Positions 26,392 through 35,300 of a stretch of 64,000 nucleotides of DNA are shown here, one piece after another. Every line of letters starts with the position of its first letter. Within the stretch, counting starts at the first letter, position 1. Location of the stretch: positions 1 to 64,000 of the forward strand of contig NZ_AZVB01000007.1 in assembly GCF_000513995.1 (NCBI RefSeq), read 5' to 3'. The notes below the pieces were generated by a model that made no database searches, had not been told where the DNA came from, and was given only the letters and a program-made list of their open reading frames with translations. This DNA is from Pseudoxanthomonas sp. J35 (GTDB lineage Bacteria > Pseudomonadota > Gammaproteobacteria > Xanthomonadales > Xanthomonadaceae). A program made the position numbers and the translations under genes.

Positions 26392-28014
26392 ATGTACCGT
26401 TATTCGGCCTATATCGGCAGCTGGGTCCTGCTGCTGGCCTCGCTGCCGCTGGCCCTGCGCTGGCCGGGCTGGTGGTGGGGCGTGGGCACCGGCGCGGTGC
26501 TGGTCGTGCTCGGCAGCTGGGACCTGCTGCAGACCCGGAGCACGCTGCGGCGCAACTACCCGATCCTGGCCCACTTCCGTTACGGGCTGGAGTCGGTCGG
26601 TCCGGAGATGCGCCAGTATTTCATCGAGAGCGATACCGACGCGGCGCCGTTCTCGCGCCAGCAGCGCTCGCTGGTGTACCGGCGCGCCAAGAACGTGATG
26701 GACGTGGTCCCGTTCGGCACGCTGCAGGACGCCTATGCGGTGGACTACGAATGGATCAACCACTCGCTGGCCCCGACCCGGATCGAGGGCCACGACTTCC
26801 GGGTGCTGGTCGGCCCGGACACCGCCCAGCCGTACCAGGCCAGCGTCTTCAACATCTCGGCGATGAGCTTCGGCTCGCTGTCGGCCAACGCGATCCGCGC
26901 GCTCAACGAGGGCGCGCGGCGCGGCGGCTTCTACCACGACACCGGCGAGGGCTCGATTTCGCCCTACCACCTGGAGAACGGCGGCGACCTGGTGTGGGAG
27001 ATCGGCTCGGGCTACTTCGGCTGCCGCGATGCGCAAGGGCGCTTCGACCCGGTGCGTTTCGCCGAGCAGGCTTCGCGGCCGCAGGTGCGGATGATCGAGG
27101 TCAAGCTCTCGCAGGGCGCCAAGCCCGGCCATGGCGGGGTGCTGCCGGCGGCCAAGGTCAGCGCCGAGATCGCGGTGACGCGCGGCGTGCCGATGGGCGT
27201 GGACTGCGTCTCGCCGGCCAGCCATGCGGCCTTCGACACGCCGCTGGGGCTGCTGGAGTTCGTCGCCCGGCTGCGCGAGCTGGCCGGCGGCAAGCCGGTC
27301 GGCTTCAAGCTCGCGATCGGCCATCCCTGGGAATTCTTCGGGATCGCCAAGGCCATGGTCGAGAGCGGGTTCCTGCCGGACTTCATCGTGGTCGACGGCG
27401 CCGAGGGCGGCACGGGCGCGGCGCCGGCCGAGTTCATCGACCACATCGGCCTGCCGATGCACGAGGCGCTGTTGCTGGTCCACAACACCCTGGTCGGGGT
27501 CGACCTGCGCGACAAGGTGCGGGTGGCCGCCGCCGGCAAGATCACCAGCGCCTTCGACATCGCCCGCACCCTCGCGCTGGGGGCGGACTGGTGCAACGCC
27601 GCGCGCGGCTTCATGTTCGCGCTGGGCTGCATCCAGTCGCTGAGCTGCCATACCGACCGCTGCCCGACCGGCATCGCCACCCAGGATCCGCGTCGCTGGC
27701 GGAACCTGGACCCGGCCGACAAGGCCGCGCGCGTGCACCATTTCCACGCCAACACCGTGCGCGCGCTGCGCGACCTGCTGTGCGCGGCCGGCCTGAACCA
27801 TCCCTCCGAGCTGGGGCCGGAGCACATCCTGCGGCGCGTGTCGGCGGTGGAGATCCGCTCGCTGGCCTCGCTGTACCGCTACCTGCGCCCGGGCGAACTG
27901 CTGCGCGGCATCCCGGACCACGCCGTGTTCCGGGACTTCTGGGCGGAAGCGCGCAGCGACGCCTTCGCCGCGCCGGGCCGGGTGGATGCCTTGCGGCGGA
28001 CCAAGAGCGGCTGA
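26392..28014 (+). CDS. Membrane-anchored FMN-binding glutamate synthase-family protein
   Basis: Protein of 540 residues. Two hydrophobic segments (residues 9-47) precede a large glutamate-synthase FMN/Fe-S domain of the GltB central type: NISAMSFGSLSANAIRALNEGA, GEGSISPYHLENGGDLVWEIGSGYFGCR, KPGHGGVLPAAKV, FIVVDGAEGGTGAAP. The Cys cluster GCIQSLSCHTDRCPTG corresponds to the 3Fe-4S site. It lacks the glutaminase domain, so it is not a full GOGAT; related stand-alone proteins have no settled reaction. Start ATG 26392 has GGGAGGA upstream. A weak -10 (TAGACT) lies near 26354. Confidence 0.88.
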   Translation: MYRYSAYIGSWVLLLASLPLALRWPGWWWGVGTGAVLVVLGSWDLLQTRSTLRRNYPILAHFRYGLESVGPEMRQYFIESDTDAAPFSRQQRSLVYRRAKNVMDVVPFGTLQDAYAVDYEWINHSLAPTRIEGHDFRVLVGPDTAQPYQASVFNISAMSFGSLSANAIRALNEGARRGGFYHDTGEGSISPYHLENGGDLVWEIGSGYFGCRDAQGRFDPVRFAEQASRPQVRMIEVKLSQGAKPGHGGVLPAAKVSAEIAVTRGVPMGVDCVSPASHAAFDTPLGLLEFVARLRELAGGKPVGFKLAIGHPWEFFGIAKAMVESGFLPDFIVVDGAEGGTGAAPAEFIDHIGLPMHEALLLVHNTLVGVDLRDKVRVAAAGKITSAFDIARTLALGADWCNAARGFMFALGCIQSLSCHTDRCPTGIATQDPRRWRNLDPADKAARVHHFHANTVRALRDLLCAAGLNHPSELGPEHILRRVSAVEIRSLASLYRYLRPGELLRGIPDHAVFRDFWAEARSDAFAAPGRVDALRRTKSG

Positions 28015-28116
28015 CGGCGCGGGGCAGGGGCGGATCCCTCGCAGCGCTTCCATGGCGCGCAAGCCACCGGGACGCGCCGCTGCCCGGGGCCGCATGGAGC
28101 GCGATGCATCCGGGCG

Positions 28117-28145
28117 TTGACCGGATCGCGACCATTCTTTAACAT
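28117..28145 (+). promoter_or_regulatory. Promoter of tRNA-Val
   Basis: TTGACC (28117-28122, five of six) and TAACAT (28140-28145, four of six) with a 17-nt spacer. The predicted start near 28152 leaves about 30 nt of leader, which holds a 7-bp inverted repeat (28153-28169). Confidence 0.75.
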
Positions 28146-28182
28146 ACGCAGCCCGCACCACTGGTGCGGACGATCAACCCTC

Positions 28183-28257
28183 GGGCGGTTAGCTCAGCGG
28201 TAGAGCATTGCCTTCACACGGCAAGGGTCGCAGGTTCGATCCCTGCACCGCCCACCA
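28183..28257 (+). tRNA. tRNA-Val (CAC)
   Basis: 75-nt cloverleaf: acceptor arms GGGCGGT/ACCGCCC, anticodon stem TTGCC/GGCAA with loop TTCACAC (anticodon CAC), T-loop GGTTCGATCC, encoded CCA. It decodes GTG. Confidence 0.98.
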
Positions 28258-28265
28258 GATACCAG

Positions 28266-28292
28266 AAAAGGCCGGCTTTCAGCCGGCCTTTT
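28266..28292 (+). terminator. Rho-independent terminator after tRNA-Val
   Basis: Perfect hairpin AAAAGGCCGGCT-TTC-AGCCGGCCTTTT (12 bp) ending in a T-run. One of the clearest terminators in the window. Confidence 0.92.
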
Positions 28293-28448
28293 CCGTATGC
28301 GGCCCCCCGGCGCCGAAGGCGCCATCACACGGCCTCGTCACATTCCCCTTAACAATCGCGGGCGCCGGCCGCATCATCATCATCCGGGGACGGATCCGCC
28401 CCGGCGGTTCCGTGCGGATGCCGCACGGCGACGATCAAGGGGGAGAGC

Positions 28449-30272
28449 TTGCTGCGGGACAGCGTCACCAAATCCTACGTCCGCTGGCGGATGCCGCTGC
28501 TGGTCTCGGCGGTGGTCCTGATCCTGCTCCTGCCGTTCCTGCTGGCGCGGCAGTGGACCGCCAACAGCGAGGAAGCCAGCCACTGGGTCCGCCACACCCA
28601 TGAAGTGGAGGCCGCGGCCCACGAGCTGGAGGCGCTGATCCGCGAGGCCGATTCGATCGCCATTGCCATGGGCGCCGGTTCCACCAGCGCGACCCTGAGT
28701 TCGCGCCTCGACAACACCCTGTCCAAGATCGACGGCAGCCTGGACGAACTGGTCCAGCTCAGCCGCGACAATCCGACCCAGCAGGTCCTGGCCGGCAGCC
28801 TGCGGACGCTCATCCATCGCCGCGTGGAGATCGCCAGGCGGATGGCGGCCGGCGTGAGCCGCGAGGACTACCTGCAGCTGATCGACGAGCTGTACGGCCG
28901 CTACCAGGTGCGCGACCTGTTCGACGACTTCCTGCGCAAGGAAGGCGAGTTGCTGGCCGAGCGCACCGCCTACGCCGAAACCCGCCGCCGCCAGGCGCGC
29001 TGGACCGGCATCGCCGGGCTGCTGGCCCAGCTGGCGTTGGCCGGCGGGGTGATCTTCCTGCTGTACCGCCTGGAACAGCGTCGCCACGCCTCCGAGCGCG
29101 AACTGCGCCGCGCCAGCGAGCGTGCGCTGGCGGTCATGCAGACGGTGCGTGAGCCGATCGTGCTGCTGGACTCGGAGTTGAAGATGGTGATGCACAACGC
29201 CGCCTTCGCCGAGCTCTACGCGGAGGAGGGCAGCGGGAACGTCGAGGGGATGCTCGTGGAGATCGGCCACGGTGCCTGGCAGGACCCGGTGATCCGGCAG
29301 CGGCTCTCCGACGTCATCAACCGCGGGCGCGAACTGTGGGACTACGAACATGTGCAGCGCACCGCCGACGGGCTGACCCGGACCATGCTGGTCAACGCCC
29401 GGCGCATGCAGGTGCCCGACCGCGACGACGACGTCGCCCTGGTGACGGTCAGCGACATCACCGCGCAGAAGGCCGCGCAGCAGCGCATCGGCGACCTGAA
29501 CCGGCAGCTGGAAGGCAAGATCGCCCAGGTCACCGAGGTCAACCGCGAACTGGAGGCGTTCAGCTACTCGGTCTCGCACGACCTGCGCGCGCCGCTGCGC
29601 CACGTCGCCGGTTTCGCCGACAAGCTCGCCCGCCACCTGGGGGAAGCGCAGGACGAGCGCACCCGGCACTACCTCGAGGTGATCTCCAGTTCCGCCCGGC
29701 GCATGTCGACCCTGATCGACGACCTGCTGGTGTACTCGCGCCTGGGCCGCAACGCGATGAAGCTGCAGGCGGTGGACATGCAGTCCCTGGTCCAGGACAC
29801 CCGCGCGGTGCTGGACGCCAACCAGCAGTCCGACATCGAGGAGGGCGCCTCGGCGCACCGGGTCGAATGGCGCATCGCGCCGCTGCCGGTCGTGGTGGCC
29901 GACGAGAACATGATGCGCCAGGTCTGGCTCAACCTGCTCGGCAACGCGGTCAAGTATTCCGTGCGCAGCGAGCCGGCGGTGATCGAGGTGAGCTGCCGCA
30001 CCACCGACGAGGGCGAGCACCACTTCAGCGTGCACGACAACGGCGTGGGCTTCAGCATGGACTACGCCGGCAAGCTGTTCGGCGTGTTCCAGCGCCTGCA
30101 CAAGGCCAGCGACTACCCCGGCACCGGCATCGGCCTGGCCAGCGTGCGCCGGGTCGTCGAGCGCCACGGCGGCCGCATCTGGGCCGAGTCGGCGCCCGGC
30201 GAGGGCGCGACCTTCCACTTCGTCCTGCCCGCGGCGGACACCACCTTCAACACTTCCATCCACGGAACCTGA
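28449..30272 (+). CDS. CHASE3-PAS sensor histidine kinase
   Basis: Inner-membrane kinase of 607 residues. Membrane segment 1 (residues 15-35), a periplasmic CHASE3-like helical domain (EEASHWVRHTHEVEAAAHELEALI is its start) and membrane segment 2 (about 180-203) are followed by a PAS domain (VREPIVLLDSELKMVMHNAAF). The HisKA H-box is YSVSHDLRAPLRHVAGF, and the ATPase domain has NLLGNAVKYS, DNGVGFSMDYAGKLFG and GTGIGLASVRR. The SHDLRAPLR form is typical of phytochrome-like kinases. Start is TTG 28449 with GGGAG just upstream. A receiver protein is encoded 1 nt after its stop, so it is the first gene of a three-gene signalling operon. No output DNA-binding domain is encoded. Confidence 0.9.
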   Translation: MLRDSVTKSYVRWRMPLLVSAVVLILLLPFLLARQWTANSEEASHWVRHTHEVEAAAHELEALIREADSIAIAMGAGSTSATLSSRLDNTLSKIDGSLDELVQLSRDNPTQQVLAGSLRTLIHRRVEIARRMAAGVSREDYLQLIDELYGRYQVRDLFDDFLRKEGELLAERTAYAETRRRQARWTGIAGLLAQLALAGGVIFLLYRLEQRRHASERELRRASERALAVMQTVREPIVLLDSELKMVMHNAAFAELYAEEGSGNVEGMLVEIGHGAWQDPVIRQRLSDVINRGRELWDYEHVQRTADGLTRTMLVNARRMQVPDRDDDVALVTVSDITAQKAAQQRIGDLNRQLEGKIAQVTEVNRELEAFSYSVSHDLRAPLRHVAGFADKLARHLGEAQDERTRHYLEVISSSARRMSTLIDDLLVYSRLGRNAMKLQAVDMQSLVQDTRAVLDANQQSDIEEGASAHRVEWRIAPLPVVVADENMMRQVWLNLLGNAVKYSVRSEPAVIEVSCRTTDEGEHHFSVHDNGVGFSMDYAGKLFGVFQRLHKASDYPGTGIGLASVRRVVERHGGRIWAESAPGEGATFHFVLPAADTTFNTSIHGT

Positions 30273-30273
30273 C

Positions 30274-30717
30274 ATGAGCGCGATCCGCACCATCCTGCTG
30301 GCAGAAGACAGCGCCGCCGACGCCGAGATGGCGATCGACGCCCTGCGCGAGGCCAACCTGGCCAATCCCATCGTGCACGTGGAGGACGGCGTGGAGGTGA
30401 TGGAATACCTGCAGCGCACCGGCCAGTTCGCAGGTCGTCCCGACGAGATGCCGGCGGTGCTGCTGCTGGACATCAACATGCCGCGGATGGACGGGCTCGA
30501 GGTGCTGAGGCGGATCCGCGCCGACGGCAGGTTCAAGCGCATGCCGGTGGTGATCCTGTCGTCCTCGCGCGAGGAAAGCGACCTGGTGTGCAGCTGGGAC
30601 CTGGGCGTGAACGCCTACGTGGTCAAGCCGGTGGACGTGGACCAGTTCTTCGGCGCGGTGAAGACCCTCGGCCAGTTCTGGGCGGTGATCAACGAAGCCC
30701 CCGGCAACGAAGGCTGA
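30274..30717 (+). CDS. Single-domain response regulator, Rcp1-like
   Basis: Protein of 147 residues made of one receiver domain: acidic residues in LLAEDSAADAEM, phospho-acceptor Asp in VLLLDINMPRMDG, Ser in VVILSSSREESD and Lys in YVVKPVD. The sequence style (VEDGVEVMEYLQRTGQF, then WDLGVNAYVVKPVDVDQFF) is that of Rcp1-type regulators that serve phytochrome-like kinases. No output domain. It probably passes phosphate between the kinases encoded on either side. Confidence 0.92.
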   Translation: MSAIRTILLAEDSAADAEMAIDALREANLANPIVHVEDGVEVMEYLQRTGQFAGRPDEMPAVLLLDINMPRMDGLEVLRRIRADGRFKRMPVVILSSSREESDLVCSWDLGVNAYVVKPVDVDQFFGAVKTLGQFWAVINEAPGNEG

Positions 30718-30720
30718 GCC

Positions 30721-32232
30721 ATGCCGCTGCGCGCCATCAGCCGTGACCAGCGCTTCCGGGTCCTGTTCGTCGAGGACTCGGCGGAGGACGCGGAGCTGCT
30801 GCAGATGCAGCTGGAGGACGCCGGCCTGCGCGCGGACTTCCTGCGCGTGGACGACGAGGCAGCCCTGCGCGACGCGCTGGACACGTTCCACCCCGACATC
30901 GTGCTGTCGGACCTGGCCATGCCCGGTTTCAGCGGCCACGAGGCCCTGCGCATCGTCCGCGAGCAGTCGCCGCGCCTGCCCTTCATCTTCGTCTCCGGGA
31001 CCATGGGCGAGGACGTGGCGGTGCAGGCGCTGCACGAGGGCGCCAACGACTACATCCTCAAGCACAGCAACGCGCGCCTGCCGGCGGCGGTGGACCGCGC
31101 CCTGCGCGAGGCGCGCACCGAGGCCGAACGCGCGCGCGCCGAAGCCGAGCTGATGCGCAGCCAGCGCCTGGAGAGCCTGTCGCTGCTGGCCGCCGGCCTC
31201 AGCCACGACCTGCGCAACATCCTGCAGCCGCTGCTGATCGTGCCGGACCTGATCGCCCAGCGCAGCGACGACCCGCGCCTGCACCAGCTGGCCTCGGTGG
31301 TCGCCGAATGCGGCCGGCGCGGGCACGAGATGGCCGAGTCGATGCTGGCGTTCGTGCGCGGCTCGCGCCGGGCCAGCGAGCGCTTCGAGCTGGGCCAGCT
31401 GCTGCACGCGGTGCAGCTGCTGCTCAAGGGCAGCCTGCCGCGCAAGGTGGTCCTGGACGTGCGCCAGCCCAATCCCGGCCTGGTGCTGGATGCCAACTTC
31501 ACCGAACTGCAGCAGTGCCTGCTCAACCTCTGCCTCAACGCCATCCAGGCCATGCCCGATGGCGGCCGCCTGGAACTGGCCGCGGAGGAAGCCGGCGGCG
31601 GCGTGCTGCTGGTGGTGGCCGATACCGGCACGGGCATGGACGAGGCGACGCTGAAGCAGCTGTTCACCCCGTTCTTCACCACCAAGAGCAACGGCACCGG
31701 CCTGGGGCTGGTCTCGTGCAAGCGCATCGTCGACGGCCTGGGCGGGCACATCGAGTGCCACAGCGCGCCGGGGCAGGGCACGCGCTTCCAGCTGTGGCTG
31801 CCGACGCCGGTGGAGGCGGAGGAAGCGGCGCCGGAGACGCGGCCGGTGCCGGTGTCCGGCAGGGGCGAGCACATCCTGCTGGTGTTCCGCGAGAGCTCGC
31901 GCCTGTCGCTGGTCGGCAACGCCCTGGCCAGCCAGGGCTACGTGCCGGACCTGGCGGTCGACGGCGCCGCGGCGCTGCGCCGCTGGGCCGAGACCGGTAC
32001 CCCGGCGGTGGTGGTGGTCGACAGCGGCATCACCCTGTTCCCGGCCGAGGACCTGCTGGCCACGATGCACGGCTCCGGCTACACCGGTCCGGCGATCGTG
32101 ATCGACGACGACAACGCCCCGTTCGACGCGTCGCTGGTGCCGCCGTCCATGCCGCTGCAGCGGCTGCGCCGGCCACTGGACATGGGCCGGCTGTTCGAGG
32201 CCGTGGCCAACGCCCTCGCCGGGCGCAGCTGA
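30721..32232 (+). CDS. Receiver-histidine kinase-receiver hybrid with degenerate C-terminal receiver
   Basis: Cytoplasmic protein of 503 residues without membrane segments. An intact N-terminal receiver (acidic ED in FVEDSAED, Asp64 in VLSDLAMPGF, Ser92, Lys114) is followed by a helical linker. The HisKA domain has its His at 162 (AAGLSHDLRNILQPL), and the ATPase domain has NLCLNAIQAMPDGG, DTGTGMDEA and TTKSNGTGLGL. The C-terminal 120 residues have a receiver fold (HILLVFRESSRLSLVGNAL; VVVVDSGITLF), but the acidic pair is replaced by RES and the Lys position reads RRP. The terminal domain is probably not phosphorylated. It begins 3 nt after the Rcp1-like gene. Confidence 0.88.
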   Translation: MPLRAISRDQRFRVLFVEDSAEDAELLQMQLEDAGLRADFLRVDDEAALRDALDTFHPDIVLSDLAMPGFSGHEALRIVREQSPRLPFIFVSGTMGEDVAVQALHEGANDYILKHSNARLPAAVDRALREARTEAERARAEAELMRSQRLESLSLLAAGLSHDLRNILQPLLIVPDLIAQRSDDPRLHQLASVVAECGRRGHEMAESMLAFVRGSRRASERFELGQLLHAVQLLLKGSLPRKVVLDVRQPNPGLVLDANFTELQQCLLNLCLNAIQAMPDGGRLELAAEEAGGGVLLVVADTGTGMDEATLKQLFTPFFTTKSNGTGLGLVSCKRIVDGLGGHIECHSAPGQGTRFQLWLPTPVEAEEAAPETRPVPVSGRGEHILLVFRESSRLSLVGNALASQGYVPDLAVDGAAALRRWAETGTPAVVVVDSGITLFPAEDLLATMHGSGYTGPAIVIDDDNAPFDASLVPPSMPLQRLRRPLDMGRLFEAVANALAGRS

Positions 32233-32295
32233 AGCGCCGTCCCGGCGTTCGCATCGCAGCCGGCCGCCGACCTGCGGCGGTGGCCGGGCCGCGCC

Positions 32296-32301
32296 TATAC
32301 T
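32296..32301 (+). promoter_or_regulatory. -10-like box upstream of the alpha-2-macroglobulin gene
   Basis: TATACT at 32296-32301 matches five of six consensus bases. No good -35 is visible at 16-18 nt. The implied start near 32308 leaves a short leader that includes AGGGAG 7 nt before ATG 32330. Confidence 0.45.
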
Positions 32302-32329
32302 CGCCGGCAACGCGACAGGGAGCGTGTGC

Positions 32330-35300
32330 ATGGCGGCGAAAGGGGCGATGGCAGGACATGGACGCGGACTGGCCTGGCTGCTGCTGGCGCTGCTGGCCTT
32401 GCCCCTGGCGGGGTGCCGGCCGGATCCGGGCGGACAACTGCCCGAGGCCGGTGGCGAGAAGCTGCAGGCCACGCGCGCCACGGTCGAAGGCTTCGGCCTG
32501 GTCCGCGCCTGGCCCGACCAGGAGGGCGGGCGCCTGGCCCTGGCACTGGAGTTCTCGCGGCCGCTGGTGGGCACCCAGGACTTCGATGCGCTGCTGAAGG
32601 TCGAACCGGCCGGTGACGCGGACAGCGGCTGGTCGCTGTCCGACGACGGCACCACGCTGCGCTATCCCTTCGTCGAGCCGGCCCGCGACTACACCGTGAC
32701 CGTGCCCGCCGGGCTGCTGGCGGCCGACGGTTCCACCCTCGGCCAGCCGCTGACCCGGACCATCCATACCGGGGAACTCGACCCGGTGGCCGGTTTCGCC
32801 TCGCAGGGCAGCGTGCTGCCGGCGCGGGAGAGCCGCGGCCTGCCGGTGGTGTCGGTCAACGTGGACGAAGTGGACGTGGAGTTCCTGCGCGTGCGCGAGG
32901 CGCAGCTGCCGCGCTTCTTCGCCCAGTTCCAGCGCGGCGGGCGCCGTGGCGGCTGGGAGCTGGACCAGGACTACGGCGACGGCGTGCCGCTGCGCGAGCT
33001 GGCCGAGCCGGTCTACCTCAACCGTTTCGTCCTCGGCGGCGAGCGCAACGAGCGCGTGCTCAACTACCTGCCGGTGCAGGACATCGCCGAGCTGCAGCAG
33101 CCGGGGCTGTACTTCGCCATCCTGCGCCGGGTCGGGCGCTACTCCGACCAGCACGACACCGCCTTCTTCACCGTCAGCGACATCGGCCTGCACGCCCGCG
33201 CCTACCGCGACACCCTGTACGTGCACGCCGCCTCGCTGCGCGACGGCGAGCCGCTGAAGGGCGTGGAGCTGCGCGTGCTCGATGCCAAGGGCGAGGCGCT
33301 GCTGAAGTCGGCGACCGACGGTAACGGCAACGCCCTGCTGGAGTACCGGCTGGACGCAGGGCAGGTGCTGGTGGCGCGCCGCGGGCGCGACATCTCGCTG
33401 CTGCCGTTCAACCAGCCGGCGCTGGACCTGTCCGAGTTCGCCGTCGGCGGACGGCCGCAGGCCGCGTTCGACGTGTTCGCCTGGTCCGGACGCGACCTGT
33501 ATCGCCCCGGCGAAACGGTGCGCGTCTCGGCGCTGCTGCGCGACGGCGACGGCCGGCCGCTGGCGCCGTCCGGCGACGCCGCGCAGTCGCTGTTCCTGCG
33601 CTTGAAGCAGCCGGACGGCCGCACCTTCCGCGAGACCCGGCTGGAACCGGGTCCGCAGGGCTATTACGCGTTCGAGCAGGAGATCCCCGCCGACGCGCCC
33701 ACCGGGCGCTGGCAGGTCGAGTTCCGCACCGATCCGGCGGCGAAGCAGGCGGTCGAGGGCATGGCCTTGCGCATCGAGGAGTTCCTGCCGGAGCGGATGA
33801 AGCTGGACCTGTCGGCGCAGGACACGCTGGCGCCGGGGCAGGCCCTGCAACTGCAGGCCGAGGCCGCCTACCTGTATGGCGCGCCGGCCGCCGGCAACCG
33901 CTTCACCGCGAAGCTGGCGCTGGCGGTGGCGCGCGAGCCGCTGGAAGGCCTGCCGGGTTACGCCTTCGGCGATCCCACCGTGGAGCTGCCGCGCGAGCCG
34001 CGCGAGGTGCTCGACACCACGTTCGACGCGCAGGGCCGGCTCAAGGCCAGCCTGGCGCTGCCGGAAGAGGCGGCCAAGGCGAATACGCCGGTGCGCGTGA
34101 CCGTGGCCGGCAGCGTGCACGAGAGCGGTGGCCGGCCGGTGAACCGCAGCCTGCAGCGGGTGCTGTGGCCGGCGCCGGCGCTGGTCGGCCTGCGTCCGCT
34201 GTTCGATCCGGAGGACGGCGCCGACGCCAACGCCGATGCGCGCTTCGAACTGGTGCGCGTGGACGCGGCCGGCAAGGCGCAGCCGGCCAAGGGGCTGAAG
34301 GTCAGCCTGGTCCGCGAGCTGCGCGACTACCACTGGCGCTTCGATGACGCCCGCGGCTGGGACTACGACTTCGCCCGCCGCTTCCAGACCGTGGAGACCC
34401 GCACCCTCGATGCTGGCGGCAGCGCGGTCGGTTTCTCCTTCCCGGTGGAGTGGGGCGAATACCGCATCGACGTGCTCGACCCGGCCACCGGCCTGACCCT
34501 GCGCTATCCCTTCCACGCCGGCTGGAGCTGGAACGACGACAACCGCGGACCGGATGCGCGCCCGGACAAGGTCAAGCTGGCCCTGGACCGCACCGGCTAC
34601 CGCGCCGGCGACACCCTGGAAGTGACGGTCACGCCCCCGCACGCCGGCCGCGGCGTGCTGCTGGTCGAGAGCGACCGCCTGCTGTACGTGCACGACATCG
34701 AGCTGAAGGGCGGCGAGGGCAAGGCCAGCGGCACCTTCCGCATCCCGGTCACCGCCGACTGGGAGCGCCACGACGTCTACGTGACCGCGCTGGTGTTCCG
34801 CGGCGGCTCGGCGACGCGCCAGGTCACACCGGCGCGTGCCGTCGGCGTGGTCCACGTGCCGATGCGCCGCGACGACCGCCGCGTCGCGGTCGGCCTGAAG
34901 GCGCCGGCGCAGGCACGGCCGCAGACGTCCCTGCCGGTGACGGTGAGCGTGCCGCAGCTGGCCGGCCAGCGGGCGCACCTGGCGATCTCGGCGGTGGACG
35001 TGGGCATCCTCAACATCACCCGCTTCCCGGTGCCGGACGCGGCCGCGCACTTCTTCGCCCAGCGCCGCCTGGCGACCGATGCCTACGACGTCTACGGCCG
35101 GGTGATCGAGGCCTTCGCCGGCGGCACCGCGCGCCTGCGCTTCGGCGGCGACATCGCCCTGGAAGCGCTGCCACAGGCGCGGCGTCCGACCGCGCGGGTG
35201 CAGACCGTGGACCTGTTCTCCGGGCCGGTGCAGCTGGACGCGCAGGGCAATGCCCGCGTCCGCCTGCCGCTGCCGGACTTCAACGGCACCCTGCGGCTGT

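Noticed and set aside
24611-28257. tRNA cluster as a genomic-island integration site
   Set aside because: No integrase, no duplicated tRNA 3' end acting as att site, and no change in base composition. The identical tRNA-Gly copies are complete genes rather than partial repeats.
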